From Lactobacillus selangorensis (GTDB lineage Bacteria; Bacillota; Bacilli; Lactobacillales; Lactobacillaceae): DNA of 64,000 bases. Positions 1-9,151 of this stretch are shown here, piece after piece (the stretch's first letter is position 1; each line of letters begins with the position of its first letter). Under the pieces are notes generated by a model. It saw nothing but the letters and a program-made list of their open reading frames with translations. It made no database searches and had not been told where the DNA came from. The stretch spans positions 62,001 through 126,000 of the forward strand of contig NZ_JQAZ01000002.1 in assembly GCF_001437205.1 (NCBI RefSeq), in the 5' to 3' direction. Position numbers and translations under genes: made by a program.

Positions 1-1
1 T

Positions 2-1501
2 TCAGCAGATCCGAAGAGCAGTGAATATAATTACTTTGCTTATATGCTGAACACAATCGGTTCAACTACCATGAACCTAATGGTCCCTATTCTTTGTGCT
101 TACATTGCTGAAGCTATCAGTAAACGTTCTGGTTTAATTGTTGGTTTTGCAACCGGGATGATTGCTTATAACGGTGGTACTGGTTTCTTAGGTGCAATTG
201 TCGGCGGCTATTTAGCTGGTTATACTGTTATCCTCCTTCAAAAGGTATTCAAACCATTGCCAGACAAAGAATTACGTGGTTTAAAGGCTATTTTCCTCTA
301 TCCAGTCTTTGGGGTGCTTATTTCAGGACTTGTCATGTGGTGGATCTCAACACCAATGAAAGATTTGAATGTCGGCATGATGAATTTCTTAAAAGGAATG
401 CAAAATTCGGATCCAATTCTGTTAGGAATCGTTGTCGGTGTCATGTGTGCTTCTGATTTTGGGGGCCCAATCAACAAAGCGGCCTACTTAACTGGGACTG
501 CGCTGCTGGCACAAGGAAATTACTTCTTTATGGCCGGTGTTTCGGCAGCCTGCATTGCACCGCCATTGGCAACTGGTTTTGCCGTTTTAATGAATAAGAA
601 AGCTTACACTAAGAATGAACGCAGTGCTGGGTATGTTAACTTCCTGCTTGGATCCACGCATATCACAGAAGGTGCGATTCCATTCGCCGCTAAAAATCCT
701 TTGTTAAACATTCCGGCCTTTATGGTTGGTTCTGCAATTGCAGCCGTATTAAGTTATGCAACTAAAATTCAGGTACCAGCTCCACATGGTGGCTTCATTA
801 TCTTGCCATTAGTAAACCATCCAGTTCTATGGGTATTATGGATTGTCATCGGTGCTTTAGTATCCGGTGTTCTATTAGCAATTATTGCTGGTCGTCAAGC
901 CAAAAAGCATGGCGGCGTTGAACCATCCGGGTCTAGTTTAACGAATCTTTCCGGTTTGGATACTAGTGAAGATATCAATACCGAAACACAGGATCTTGAG
1001 ATGACACCTGCAGATGCAAAAGAAGAAGATCAGATTTTAAAAAAGGATGAAGAATCATTTGATCCAGGGAATATTCTGACCAAAGAAAATATTGAATTAA
1101 ATGTCACTGCAAGTTCTCGGGATGATGTTTTACATCAATTAGCGGACTTGGCTGTTAAAAATCATCTTGCTGATGATGCTGATGCTGTTTACAAGAAATA
1201 CATCAAACGTGAAGATGAAGGTTCCACCGGTATGGAACAAGGAATTGCAATTCCACATGCACAGGATGCTACAATTCATCAATCAGCAATGTTGGTTCTT
1301 AAATTGAAAACACCCGTTGATTGGAAAACCTTTGATCATAAACCGGTTGATACCATTATTTCATTCTTAATTCCTGAAAAAGATAGTGGCAGTCATCTTA
1401 AGTATCTGTCGAATACTGCTAAATTATTAACGCATGCAGATTTTGTGGATGCACTCAAAAAAGCTGATTCTGTCAACGAGATTATGCAGCTCTTTAAATA
1501 A
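2..1501 (+). CDS. PTS fructose-type permease, IIC-IIA part (5' end outside window)
   Basis: Membrane permease and phosphocarrier of a fructose-family phosphotransferase system, importing and phosphorylating a hexose. The reading frame is open from base 2, so the gene starts upstream of the window; the first ATG at 44 is internal. Multiple membrane segments and the IIC motif GGPINKAAY are visible, followed by a charged linker (about codons 300-350 of the visible part). A C-terminal IIA domain follows, with the phosphorylated histidine in GIAIPHAQ. The order IIC-IIA suggests that IIB lies at the missing N-terminus, which differs from the common IIA-IIB-IIC order. A strong terminator follows. 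The family assignment is secure; the exact sugar is not. Confidence 0.9.
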   Translation, partial: SADPKSSEYNYFAYMLNTIGSTTMNLMVPILCAYIAEAISKRSGLIVGFATGMIAYNGGTGFLGAIVGGYLAGYTVILLQKVFKPLPDKELRGLKAIFLYPVFGVLISGLVMWWISTPMKDLNVGMMNFLKGMQNSDPILLGIVVGVMCASDFGGPINKAAYLTGTALLAQGNYFFMAGVSAACIAPPLATGFAVLMNKKAYTKNERSAGYVNFLLGSTHITEGAIPFAAKNPLLNIPAFMVGSAIAAVLSYATKIQVPAPHGGFIILPLVNHPVLWVLWIVIGALVSGVLLAIIAGRQAKKHGGVEPSGSSLTNLSGLDTSEDINTETQDLEMTPADAKEEDQILKKDEESFDPGNILTKENIELNVTASSRDDVLHQLADLAVKNHLADDADAVYKKYIKREDEGSTGMEQGIAIPHAQDATIHQSAMLVLKLKTPVDWKTFDHKPVDTIISFLIPEKDSGSHLKYLSNTAKLLTHADFVDALKKADSVNEIMQLFK

Positions 1502-1510
1502 ACAATTACT

Positions 1511-1551
1511 AAAAAAGGGATTCTGACACAATTCTGCCAGAATTCCTTTTT
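1511..1551 (+). terminator. Terminator of the PTS permease gene
   Basis: Inverted repeat with arms of the form AAAAAGG-ATTCTG and CAGAAT-CCTTTTT ending in a T run, just after the stop at 1501. It also abuts the convergent small gene ending at 1550. Confidence 0.85.
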
Positions 1552-1729
1552 ACATTCCTCTGATTACCTCAAAACTGATCAGCACCAGCACAATGATGAC
1601 AATACCGACCCCGATTGAAATCCAATGCCAGATTGGCGTGAAATGGTCGCTGTTTCGAATCAGATAAGCATACCAGACCCCTAGGATAAAAATCAGGGCA
1701 ATCAACCCCAAACGGTTCGCAACTGACAT
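1550..1729 (-). CDS. Small two-helix membrane protein (59 aa)
   Basis: Unrecognised small gene. Translation from ATG (1729-1727) gives 59 residues: a first hydrophobic helix at about residues 7-24, a short polar hairpin containing RNSDHFTPIWHW, and a second helix at about 38-53, ending in EVIRGM. An AAGGAAG ribosome site precedes the start. The gene runs toward the PTS terminator, which would also serve its strand. The hydrophobic pattern, RBS and snug fit between two genes support it as real. Function unknown; a small membrane regulator or stress peptide is possible but not shown. Confidence 0.6.
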   Translation of the reverse strand: MSVANRLGLIALIFILGVWYAYLIRNSDHFTPIWHWISIGVGIVIIVLVLISFEVIRGM

Positions 1730-1873
1730 TTGTACTGCACTTCCTTTTTAGAATCGTATTCGGACGCCTGCTCCGCTTCCGTCTATTTTACCGCTAATGA
1801 AAGGATGTTCGTCGCTTCTCGACTTATTTTGCGCTATGATGGACACAACAAATACTTTAAAGGAGTGAGTCAG

Positions 1874-2719
1874 ATGCAGCGAATTGCGATTGTTTCGGAT
1901 AGCCATGGAAATGCGACTGCCCTGGCAGCGGTGATTGCCGATGCTCGTCAGATGGGTGCCGATACTTTTCTGTCGGTCGGCGATCTGACCATGCGCGGTC
2001 CGTCGCCGCAAGCCTGCATCGACTTGCTGCGGCAGGTGAATACCCAGACTTGGGTTTTAGGCAATCATGAACAAACTTATGCCGATCTGAATACGACCGA
2101 TAAGGTACCGTTGAAAAAACCAAAGAGTATCATGTCAGTCGTCCAAAGTGCCTATGATAAAAATGATATGGACGCCGCAACATACCGCTTTCTGGCAACC
2201 TTGCCGCTTAAACAGACGCTCACGCTTGAAAATGTGACGATGGATGTCTTCCATGCTGCCCCTGACCAGACGCATGGTGTCCATGTTCAGGCAACGGATA
2301 AACAGCGTTACTTCAATGCCCTGCTCGAAGACAGCAACAGCGACTTAGCGATTTACGGCCACATTCACCAGCAATTATTGCGCTGGACGACAGATGGCCG
2401 GCCAATCATCAATGCCGGAACCGTCGGACTGCCGAATGCCCGCCACATCTTGCTGCAAGATCAGCGAGCCGAATATGCTGTGCTGACTTTAGACAACGGC
2501 AAATTATGCGGACTTGATTTTCGTCATGTGGCCTACAATATCGACCATGAGCTGGAAATTGCACGTCATAAAAATCTGCCCTATTACGAATTATACAAAG
2601 AAGCGCTAACCACCGGGCAGTACGCCTACACACAGGAAAAAGTCGCTGCTCAGAATCAGAAACATCATTACAAACATCTCGCCAAACAATTTCTGAAACA
2701 AAAAACATTTTTATTCTGA
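1874..2719 (+). CDS. Calcineurin-like metallophosphoesterase (YfcE/MJ0936-like)
   Basis: Predicted cytoplasmic phosphodiesterase of 281 residues with the full two-metal site. Visible motifs are DSHGN near the N-terminus, GDL at about residue 38, GNHE at about 64 and YGHIHQ at about 167. The ATG at 1874 was chosen because AAGGAGTGAG lies just upstream; an in-frame extension to 1730 has no comparable ribosome site and no family similarity. The substrate is not defined by sequence. The gene stands alone between the small membrane gene and a strong bidirectional terminator. Confidence 0.85.
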   Translation: MQRIAIVSDSHGNATALAAVIADARQMGADTFLSVGDLTMRGPSPQACIDLLRQVNTQTWVLGNHEQTYADLNTTDKVPLKKPKSIMSVVQSAYDKNDMDAATYRFLATLPLKQTLTLENVTMDVFHAAPDQTHGVHVQATDKQRYFNALLEDSNSDLAIYGHIHQQLLRWTTDGRPIINAGTVGLPNARHILLQDQRAEYAVLTLDNGKLCGLDFRHVAYNIDHELEIARHKNLPYYELYKEALTTGQYAYTQEKVAAQNQKHHYKHLAKQFLKQKTFLF

Positions 2720-2721
2720 AA

Positions 2722-2765
2722 AAATAAGGCTCTGGTAAAAATCACTTTTTACCAGGGCCTTATTT
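2722..2765. terminator. Bidirectional terminator
   Basis: Long hairpin (AAATAAGGC-TCTGGTAAAAA paired with TTTTTACCAG-GGCCTTATTT) between the convergent phosphoesterase gene and the small XRE-like gene. Both arms give T runs, so it can serve both strands. Confidence 0.88.
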
Positions 2766-2771
2766 CGACAT

Positions 2772-2969
2772 TCATTTATGTTCTTGCATGTATTCGGTCA
2801 AACTCTGAATGTCATCCGCAGTTGGTTGGCGCCGCATCGACTTGATGTCATGAATGTGTTCCACCGAAACGTGACTATCAAAAGCAAGCTCTGAGTCGGT
2901 CAGGTCATGCTTCTTTTGGAAGTGGATAATCGCTTCTGCAAAATCACTTAATTGTTCGTTATCATTCAT
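2772..2969 (-). CDS. Small XRE-like helix-turn-helix protein (65 aa)
   Basis: A 65-residue protein with the helical layout of a Cro/XRE DNA-binding domain. The segment DLTDSELAFDSHVSVEHIHD fits the helix-turn-helix, followed by a helix around TADDIQSLTEYM. The start ATG is preceded by AGGAGG and by a TATAAT -10 box about 20 bases further upstream. It lies alone downstream of the broken GH65 gene on the same strand. DNA binding is inferred from the fold pattern only, and no target is visible. Confidence 0.65.
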   Translation of the reverse strand: MNDNEQLSDFAEAIIHFQKKHDLTDSELAFDSHVSVEHIHDIKSMRRQPTADDIQSLTEYMQEHK

Positions 2970-2999
2970 CTTTCTGCCTCCTGCATTTATTATACCGCA

Positions 3000-5253
3000 C
3001 TAAAAGTCGACTAACTTACCATTTAAGTGAACTGGAACTGGATCGCCGTCCAGCAAATGAATCTCGCTGACGACTAAATCGTTGTCCCGTTTGACTTGCA
3101 GCTGCAGCAGCGAACCGTGGTACAAAACTTCCATCTGGTAGCCGTTCCAGCTCTTCGGCAGATACGGTTCGAACGACAGCATCTTGTCGCCGATCGTCAT
3201 CCGGGCAATCCCATACGCCAGAATCAGCCATGAGCCGCCCATTGCAGCTGTATGCAGGCCGTCTTTAGTATTGCCCTGCTGGTCCGCAATATCGGTCAGC
3301 GCCGTCCGCTTGAGCAGTGTCTTGGCTTTATGCGCATCGCCGATTTTAGCAGCTACAATCGCATAAATAGCTGGTGACAAGGAGGAATCGTGCGTCGTGA
3401 GTGGTTCATAATATTGGTAATTGACCCGCATCTCTTGGTCGGTAAATAACTTCGGCAGGAGGCACCATTGCTAAAATCAAATCGGCCTGCTTCAAAACCT
3501 GCTTGCGATAAATGATGAGCGGATGGTAATGCAGCATCAACGGGAAATTTTCCTTTGGTGTGTTGGCTAAGTCCCATTTGCCTTTGTCTAAGAATGTATC
3601 ATCCTGCCCAATCAAATCGCCCCGCCGGTAGATAAACATCTCATCGGCAGCCTTCTTGAAGGTCTCCCATTCTGCTTGGGTGACTCCGAAACGAGATGCC
3701 TGTTCCAGTGTAAAGTGTTTCAGCAAGAAGTAGAGCTGATTCTGAACCATGAAATTCGTATAAGCATTGTTATCCACTAACGCTGTATATTCATCCGGTC
3801 CGGTAACGGTATTAAGGGTGAAGCCCTTGCCAGGCACGAAATCGCCATAGCTGATATAGAAACGGCTCGTTTCAACCAGCATTTCCAGGCCGTACTGATC
3901 GAGAAAATCACGATCCTGTGTCACTTCGTAATAACGCTGAACGGCGTACATAATATCGGCATCGATATGGATCGCCGCTGTGCTGGCTGGAAAATAGGCC
4001 GAAGCCTCTTCCCCATTGATTGTCCGCCACGGATACAAAGCGCCCTTTAACGACAGATTCTGGGCATGGACTTTGGCATCCTGCAGCTGTTCATAACGAA
4101 CCAGCAGCAAATTACGAGCTGTTTCCGGCTGATTCATCAGGAAGAACGGCAGAATATAAATTTCGGTATCCCAGAAGTAATGGCCCTCATAGCCAGTACT
4201 CGTCAGCCCTTTCGCTGAAATACTCCGTTTACTGTCTTGTCCGGCCGCCTGCAGCAGCTGGTAGCTGACAAAATGCAACGCCTGCTGAAGCTCGTCATCG
4301 CCGTCGATTGAAATCGCCGCATGTTCCCAGAAAACATCGAGATGCACTTTTTGTTCCATCGCCAGTTTGGCAAAGCCGATTTTCTTAGCTTCCGCCAATT
4401 GCTGCCATAATAAATCCTGTGTATCTTTTTCACTATCGACCTGCAGATAAACCGCATATTTGGTCAATGAAACGGGATTTTGCAAATCATACGTCTTTTC
4501 CCAGCTCAAATCATGCCATTCGCCCGCTGTATCATGGGTGATTCCAATCAGCACTTCTTGATTGCTGTTCAAGGTCCGCAAATCTAAGCCACGTGCATCC
4601 TCTTTTTCAATTGCCAGCGCATTTTGGAAAATGGATTGGGTATTAACTTGGCTCAGACGAGGATCAAACCCAGCTGGTGCCGCATCGGTCGTCCGATCGA
4701 GCTGCGAAACCACTTTGAGGCGGCCGTCTTTAAAGTCGACTGCCGTTGCATCCATTAGAAAAGCAGCGACTGTCTGATGTTTGAAACTGACCAAACGGCT
4801 GAATGTCACGGCAATCGTCTTGTTCGACTTATAAGAACGCCACTTGAAGTGATGGATCATCTGCCCATTTTTCATCTTGAGGTTCCGTGAATTGACTAAA
4901 AATTCGCCGTTCTGATCATCGACGTGTTCGCCGTCCAAATACAAGGCACAGCTGCTGGCATCGGGCAGATTGATGATCGACTGCCGCTGATTGGGATAAC
5001 CATAAGCACTTTCGCCGTAAACAATCGGCTCTTGTTCGTAAAAACCGTTGATATACGTGCCCCGTGTGCTGGACAGGCTCTGAATCAGATTCTTGTCCTC
5101 AAATGAACCTCGAATCCCCAAATAGCCATTTCCAACCGTGAATAAGGACTCAGTTGCCTTATTCTTGGAATCTTCTTTATTGACGCCAGCTGTTAAACTC
5201 CAGCTATCTTCTCCGTACTGCAAAGTTTGCCACTCCCCGCTTCTTAAATTCAT
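3000..5253 (-). pseudogene. Glycoside hydrolase family 65 phosphorylase (maltose phosphorylase type), frameshifted
   Basis: Inverting disaccharide phosphorylase of GH65, which splits maltose (or a related glucobiose) with phosphate into glucose and beta-glucose 1-phosphate. The N-terminal beta-sandwich, the catalytic (alpha/alpha)6 region and a C-terminal beta domain are all present across about 750 codons, the usual family length. The general-acid Glu sits in GPDEYT at about residue 488, followed by VDNNAYTN. One extra G at 3461-3462 (+ strand) shifts the frame after LILAMV; removing it restores LLPKLFTDQEMRVNYQYYEP and the remaining 143 residues. ATG 5253 was chosen over a TTG at 5301, though its ribosome site is weak. 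Either a recent pseudogene or a base-call error; the family call is firm, the substrate is inferred. Confidence 0.85.
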
Positions 5254-5339
5254 CTTAATTTTACGACTGAATCGGTCCAGATGAAATCGTTTTTGGTACA
5301 ATATTCCTATGACCGAAACAGAAAGGATCGTTTTTAATC

Positions 5340-6305
5340 ATGAAACGTCGAAAAATCTTGCTTTATCTCGCTTTACTCGTGCCGCTGTTCTTCTGGGTGC
5401 AGCAGACGACACCAGTTGCTGCTGCCGATGACGACTGGACGCCAGTGGCTACGCTAGGGGTCACCCTGACGGACAGTCAGAAGCAGCAGACGCTCAGCAC
5501 GCTGACGGCCCCTTTGAACAATGCTAGTTATACCACATTGACCGTTGATGGCAATACGCTCGTCAAGTACCTCAATTCAACCGGCGACAACTTCACTTCC
5601 AGTTCGAATGTTTATTCGAGTGCGCTCGTCCAGAAAACGTCCAGCGGTTCAGGAATCAATGTCAAGATTCTCGATTACAACGGTAAAAACAATATCACGA
5701 CCATCACAGCCGATCAATACAAAAATGCCGCTTTAACGGCCGGTGTGACTGATGCCAACATTTATGTCACTTCCGCTGTCCCGATTGACGGTTCCGGTGC
5801 CCTTGCTGGTGTCTATGCCGCTTTTGCGAAAAACGGCGACACCCTCAGCAGCAGCCAAATCAGTGCTGGCCAAAGCGAATTGAACACTTTGAGCGACATT
5901 ACCCAAGCCAACAAAGATAAAGACGGTTATTCCGATGCCCAGCTCAACAATGCTGTCGCCGGTGCCAAGGAAGAAATGGCTAAGAAGGGGTCCAACATTA
6001 CAGTCAACCAGATTACCACAATCGTCAATAATCAGTTGACTCAAAATAACCTGACCAACGTCATCACAAGTACGCAGAAACAGCAAATTATCAACATCTT
6101 AGTCAAAGTGCGTGACTCAGGTGCACTGAAATCCAACAGTTTCCAGGACCAGGCCAGCAACGTGGCTTCCAACATTAAATCCGGTGCGAAGAACATCTTC
6201 TCGCACTTGAACACGGCGCAGAATCAGAACTTTATCCAACGCTTGTGGGCGCAGATTTTGTCATTCTTCCAATCGATTATCAGCTGGATCACATCACTTC
6301 TCTAA
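5340..6305 (+). CDS. Secreted DUF1002-domain protein
   Basis: Protein of 321 residues with an N-terminal signal peptide (basic KRRK, hydrophobic LLYLALLVPLFFWV, cleavage near AAA-DDD). The next section, with TLGVTLTDSQKQQTL and a later ADQYKNAALTAGVTDANIYV stretch, matches the DUF1002 family known from Firmicutes. A C-terminal hydrophobic stretch (ILSFFQSIISWITSLL) may anchor it. The ATG follows AGAAAGG. A TACAAT -10-like box lies at about 5296 in the short gap to the divergent GH65 gene. The gene end overlaps the convergent glycosylase gene by 12 bases. Biochemical role unknown. Confidence 0.8.
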   Translation: MKRRKILLYLALLVPLFFWVQQTTPVAAADDDWTPVATLGVTLTDSQKQQTLSTLTAPLNNASYTTLTVDGNTLVKYLNSTGDNFTSSSNVYSSALVQKTSSGSGINVKILDYNGKNNITTITADQYKNAALTAGVTDANIYVTSAVPIDGSGALAGVYAAFAKNGDTLSSSQISAGQSELNTLSDITQANKDKDGYSDAQLNNAVAGAKEEMAKKGSNITVNQITTIVNNQLTQNNLTNVITSTQKQQIINILVKVRDSGALKSNSFQDQASNVASNIKSGAKNIFSHLNTAQNQNFIQRLWAQILSFFQSIISWITSLL

Positions 6306-6812
6306 TTGATCAAGAACCATCCCGCTCGCTTTCATAAACATGTACGTAATGACAGGGCCGACAAACTTGAAGCCCTGTTTTTTCATGTCTTTCGCAACAC
6401 ATTGTGAAAACGGCGTCTGATTGGGAATCGGATCCATCGGCAGATAGGTCATGATTTTAGGTTCGTCGTCGACAAACGCCCACATATAATCGGAAAAGGT
6501 TGTCTGCGCCCAATGCAGTTTGACAATTGCCTGTGCATTGGCAACCACAGCCTGAATCTTGCGGGGATTGCGGATCATGCCTGGATAAGTGATGATACTT
6601 TCAAGGTCATCTTGCATCATTGCGGCGACGGAATCAATTTTTAAGCCGTGAAACGCTTGTCGAATCGTCGGCATTTTGGCAGCGGCTACTTTCCAGCTCA
6701 AACCAGCTTGAAACGTGCCGACCGTCAGCAGTTCGAACAAACGCTGATCATCATGGACCGGATGTCCCCATTGCTGTTCATAATCAATAATTCCTGATGC
6801 TGTTTTTTTCAT
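6294..6812 (-). CDS. DNA-3-methyladenine glycosylase I-like protein (divergent Tag)
   Basis: 172-residue protein of the Tag family (helix-hairpin-helix base-excision glycosylases that remove 3-methyladenine). FQAGLSWKVAAAKMPTIRQAF, IRNPRKIQAVVANAQA and KQGFKFVGPVITYMFMKASG match Tag across its length. The Glu that follows the first helix in Escherichia coli Tag (LEGQQAGLSW) is Gly here (VGTFQAGLSW). The zinc-snap cysteines and histidine of E. coli Tag are also missing. ATG 6812 is used because GGAGG lies upstream; the longer frame adds five residues without support. Activity on 3-methyladenine is therefore uncertain, but the fold assignment is good. Confidence 0.8.
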   Translation of the reverse strand: MKKTASGIIDYEQQWGHPVHDDQRLFELLTVGTFQAGLSWKVAAAKMPTIRQAFHGLKIDSVAAMMQDDLESIITYPGMIRNPRKIQAVVANAQAIVKLHWAQTTFSDYMWAFVDDEPKIMTYLPMDPIPNQTPFSQCVAKDMKKQGFKFVGPVITYMFMKASGMVLDQLEK

Positions 6813-6877
6813 GATAATCCTCCTCAAACCAAAAGCAGCCGATCCATGCTAGAATATCCTCAAAGGAAGTGGGCAGG

Positions 6878-7114
6878 ATGGATTTGAAACACGAACAGGC
6901 CAAATTAGCCGGCCACCATCGCAAACACGAACTGGAAAAGCAACTCGAACAATTACGGGACCAGCGGCAGCGGCTGATTGCCGGTACTGCTGCTGAAAAC
7001 GACAACGGCACACCGGCCGATGCCGACAGCAGCCGCAACGATCATCAAGCTGTGGCCCAGCTCGACCAGCAGATCCAGCAGTTAACCGACCAACTCAATC
7101 AGTTAAAAGCATAA
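6878..7114 (+). CDS. Small coiled-coil protein (78 aa)
   Basis: Unrecognised 78-residue, highly charged protein. Two helical coiled-coil stretches (about residues 1-34, rich in K, E, Q and R, and 53-78 with LDQQIQQLTDQLNQLKA) flank an acidic linker ENDNGTPADADSS. No signal peptide or membrane segment. ATG 6878 was preferred over a GTG at 6869, which would sit on the AAGGAAG ribosome site. A TGCTAGAAT extended -10 lies upstream at about 6848 and a terminator follows, so it is probably its own transcript. Could be a small structural or regulatory protein; no function is assigned. Confidence 0.6.
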   Translation: MDLKHEQAKLAGHHRKHELEKQLEQLRDQRQRLIAGTAAENDNGTPADADSSRNDHQAVAQLDQQIQQLTDQLNQLKA

Positions 7115-7122
7115 TCCAATAG

Positions 7123-7155
7123 AAAAGCTGAGACAAATTCTGCCTCAGCTTTTTT
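7123..7155 (+). terminator. Terminator of the small coiled-coil gene
   Basis: AAAAGCTGAG and CTCAGCTTTTTT arms around a short loop, directly after the stop at 7114. The arms can also serve the convergent gene ending at 7164. Confidence 0.85.
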
Positions 7156-7163
7156 GAACGTTT

Positions 7164-7415
7164 TTATTGCGCCATATGCCAGACGATCGTGTCCAATTTG
7201 GGATCGATCGAAGCATTTTCAACGACATCATACCCATTGGCCTTCGACGTCGAAATGATTCCGTTCTGCAAGGCATCTTCTTTGCCAGCTAAGTACATTT
7301 GACTAATTTCAGTATTAACACTGTCCAAAGAAGTTCCTTCAACAACATATTCAGCGACTAAACCGCCGTTAAAATAAAAACGAACCGAATAATGTTTCGT
7401 ATCTTGTTCTGCCAT
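7164..7415 (-). CDS. Conserved-looking hypothetical protein (83 aa)
   Basis: Unrecognised 83-residue soluble protein. It begins MAEQDTKHYSVRFYFNGG, with a beta-hairpin pattern (YSVRFYFNGGLVAEYVVEG), a central helix (LDSVNTEISQMYLAG) and a C-terminal strand-rich part ending IVWHMAQ. The ATG at 7415 is preceded by GAGGTG; the longer frame upstream has no ribosome site. It is divergent from the CorC-type gene, with about 110 bases shared for both promoters. No metal-binding or catalytic motif is evident. Confidence 0.6.
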   Translation of the reverse strand: MAEQDTKHYSVRFYFNGGLVAEYVVEGTSLDSVNTEISQMYLAGKEDALQNGIISTSKANGYDVVENASIDPKLDTIVWHMAQ

Positions 7416-7529
7416 TTTGTTCACCTCGTGTTCATGATAACAAATTTCACCGGGACCAGGGCGCTTAACCGTCCTCATTCTGGTTTTCTTGTTACAATAA
7501 AGATAGCTTACATTGGGGGCAAAATAAAG

Positions 7530-8840
7530 ATGAATTTATGGATCAATTGGATTTGTATCATTATCGTCGGGTTCATCGCCGGTGTCTTTGTGGCCGCCGA
7601 ATTTTCCGTTTTGAAAGTCCGGCCGTCCTATTTGCAGGAATTAAGTGATCAGGGCAACAAAACGGCCCGAGTCACCTTGCACCTCCTGAATAAATTAAAT
7701 GACACCTTATCGACGACCCAAGTGGCGATTACCTTCACCGGTATCATCATGGGGGCAATCGGGGAAAGCACCGTTTCTGAAACGATCATCCGTCTCTTCA
7801 GCCTATTCCACATCGAGCTCGCTGAAAACTGGCTTCTCTCCGCCGTCAGTGTCATCATCCTGACTTATTTGGAAGTGGTCCTGACCGAACTAGTGCCTAA
7901 ATCGATTGCGATCGATCAGCCGAATAAGACGGCTATGCTGATTACACGGCCTGTTCAGGGATTTGAGAAAATTGCTTATCCGCTCGTCTGGTTCATGAGC
8001 ATTTCGGCAGCCGACGTTTTGAAATTGTTAGGCTTCACCGTCGCGCAGGAAGGCGAAGAAATTTACACCCAAGCCGAAATTCTGGGCATTACGAAAGCAG
8101 CTGTCAAGGGCGGCACGCTTGAACCAGCCGATGCCGCCTTTGTTTCACGTGGATTTTCTTTTAATGATCAGCAAGCCAAAGACATCATGATTGATCGAAC
8201 GGCGGTCACATTTCTGGACCAGTCCGATACTGTTCAGACGGCTTACCATGCCTATTTAAAAACTGGTTTCACCCGTTTTCCTGTCACTGAGGAACATGAC
8301 AAGGACCGGGTCACTGGTTACGTTTATTCGTATGACTTAGCCAAAGCCGTTCAAAACGACAATGCCCAAACCTTAAGCGAATTGACCCGGCCGCTGATTA
8401 AAGTCGCCGAAACGCTGAATATCGGGTCAATCTACCGACGCATGCGGCAGGAAAATTCGCCGATTGCGCTCGTCGTCGATGAGTACGGCGGTACTGCCGG
8501 CATGATCACCGATGAAGATATTACCGAAGAAATCATGGGTGATTTTGAAGATGAAAACGACCCGGCCAATCGTAAGGTTGTTCATCATCAGGACGGCAGC
8601 GATACCGTCAGCGGCAAAATCACGTTGCATGACTTCGAACGTCTTTTTAAAACACCAATCCCCAGCTTTTCCGAATCGCCGTCGGTTACTCTGTCCGGCT
8701 ACATCACCGAACAGCAGCCGCACATTCAGGCCGGCGACACGTTCACCGTGGGGCCGTTCACACTCGAAGCCATTCGCATCAAGAACCACCGCATTCAGCA
8801 ATTTAAAGTTACGCACCGCAAAAAGGAGGAACAAGCATGA
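7530..8840 (+). CDS. CNNM/CorC-HlyC family membrane protein with CBS pair
   Basis: 436-residue membrane protein of the HlyC/CorC (CNNM) family, linked to magnesium or other cation efflux. Layout: four hydrophobic segments in the first 190 residues (DUF21/CNNM; EFSVLKVRPSYLQELS and TYLEVVLTELVPKSIAID are typical), then two CBS domains (DIMIDRTAVTFL and VDEYGGTAGMITDEDITEEIMGDF). A C-terminal CorC_HlyC domain follows (ITLHDFERLF onward). ATG 7530 starts the hydrophobic core; it has only a weak GGGGGC ribosome site, and a longer frame begins near 7392 without better support. The stop overlaps the next start (ATGA), so the two are translationally coupled. Confidence 0.85.
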   Translation: MNLWINWICIIIVGFIAGVFVAAEFSVLKVRPSYLQELSDQGNKTARVTLHLLNKLNDTLSTTQVAITFTGIIMGAIGESTVSETIIRLFSLFHIELAENWLLSAVSVIILTYLEVVLTELVPKSIAIDQPNKTAMLITRPVQGFEKIAYPLVWFMSISAADVLKLLGFTVAQEGEEIYTQAEILGITKAAVKGGTLEPADAAFVSRGFSFNDQQAKDIMIDRTAVTFLDQSDTVQTAYHAYLKTGFTRFPVTEEHDKDRVTGYVYSYDLAKAVQNDNAQTLSELTRPLIKVAETLNIGSIYRRMRQENSPIALVVDEYGGTAGMITDEDITEEIMGDFEDENDPANRKVVHHQDGSDTVSGKITLHDFERLFKTPIPSFSESPSVTLSGYITEQQPHIQAGDTFTVGPFTLEAIRIKNHRIQQFKVTHRKKEEQA

Positions 8841-9085
8841 CAGTCAATGAATTTTTAACCACCGCTCCCGCCGATTGGACTTTTGCTAAAGTCGACACTA
8901 ACACGATTAGCGAACTTACCGCCGGCCAAAGTTATGACGAAGTTTATCAAATGCCGCTCAATCAGCGGCCGGGTCTTCGTGATTTGCTGGCCAAAGCACT
9001 CGAGAAAAGCATCATCACTCGTGACACCAAACTCGAGCTCTACACCGACGGCAATATTGATGTCGTCGTCCCTGATTTAAACTGA
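8837..9085 (+). CDS. Small hypothetical protein coupled to the CNNM gene (82 aa)
   Basis: Unrecognised 82-residue soluble protein beginning MTVNEFLTTAPADWTFAKVD and ending in a strand pattern LELYTDGNIDVVVPDLN. It shares an ATGA overlap with the CNNM/CorC gene, with AAGGAGG just ahead of the start, so it is co-translated and may act with that transporter. No motif was recognised. A strong hairpin terminator follows. Confidence 0.65.
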   Translation: MTVNEFLTTAPADWTFAKVDTNTISELTAGQSYDEVYQMPLNQRPGLRDLLAKALEKSIITRDTKLELYTDGNIDVVVPDLN

Positions 9086-9094
9086 AACAGTCCC

Positions 9095-9133
9095 AAAAAA
9101 GGCTTCGGCACGTTTTGTGTCGAAGCCTTTTTT
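9095..9133. terminator. Bidirectional terminator
   Basis: AAAAAAGGCTTCGGCAC pairs with GTGTCGAAGCCTTTTTT across a GTTTT loop. It lies between the convergent small gene and the oleate hydratase gene. Confidence 0.9.
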
Positions 9134-9151
9134 AAGCCCCCTGCTTAAACA

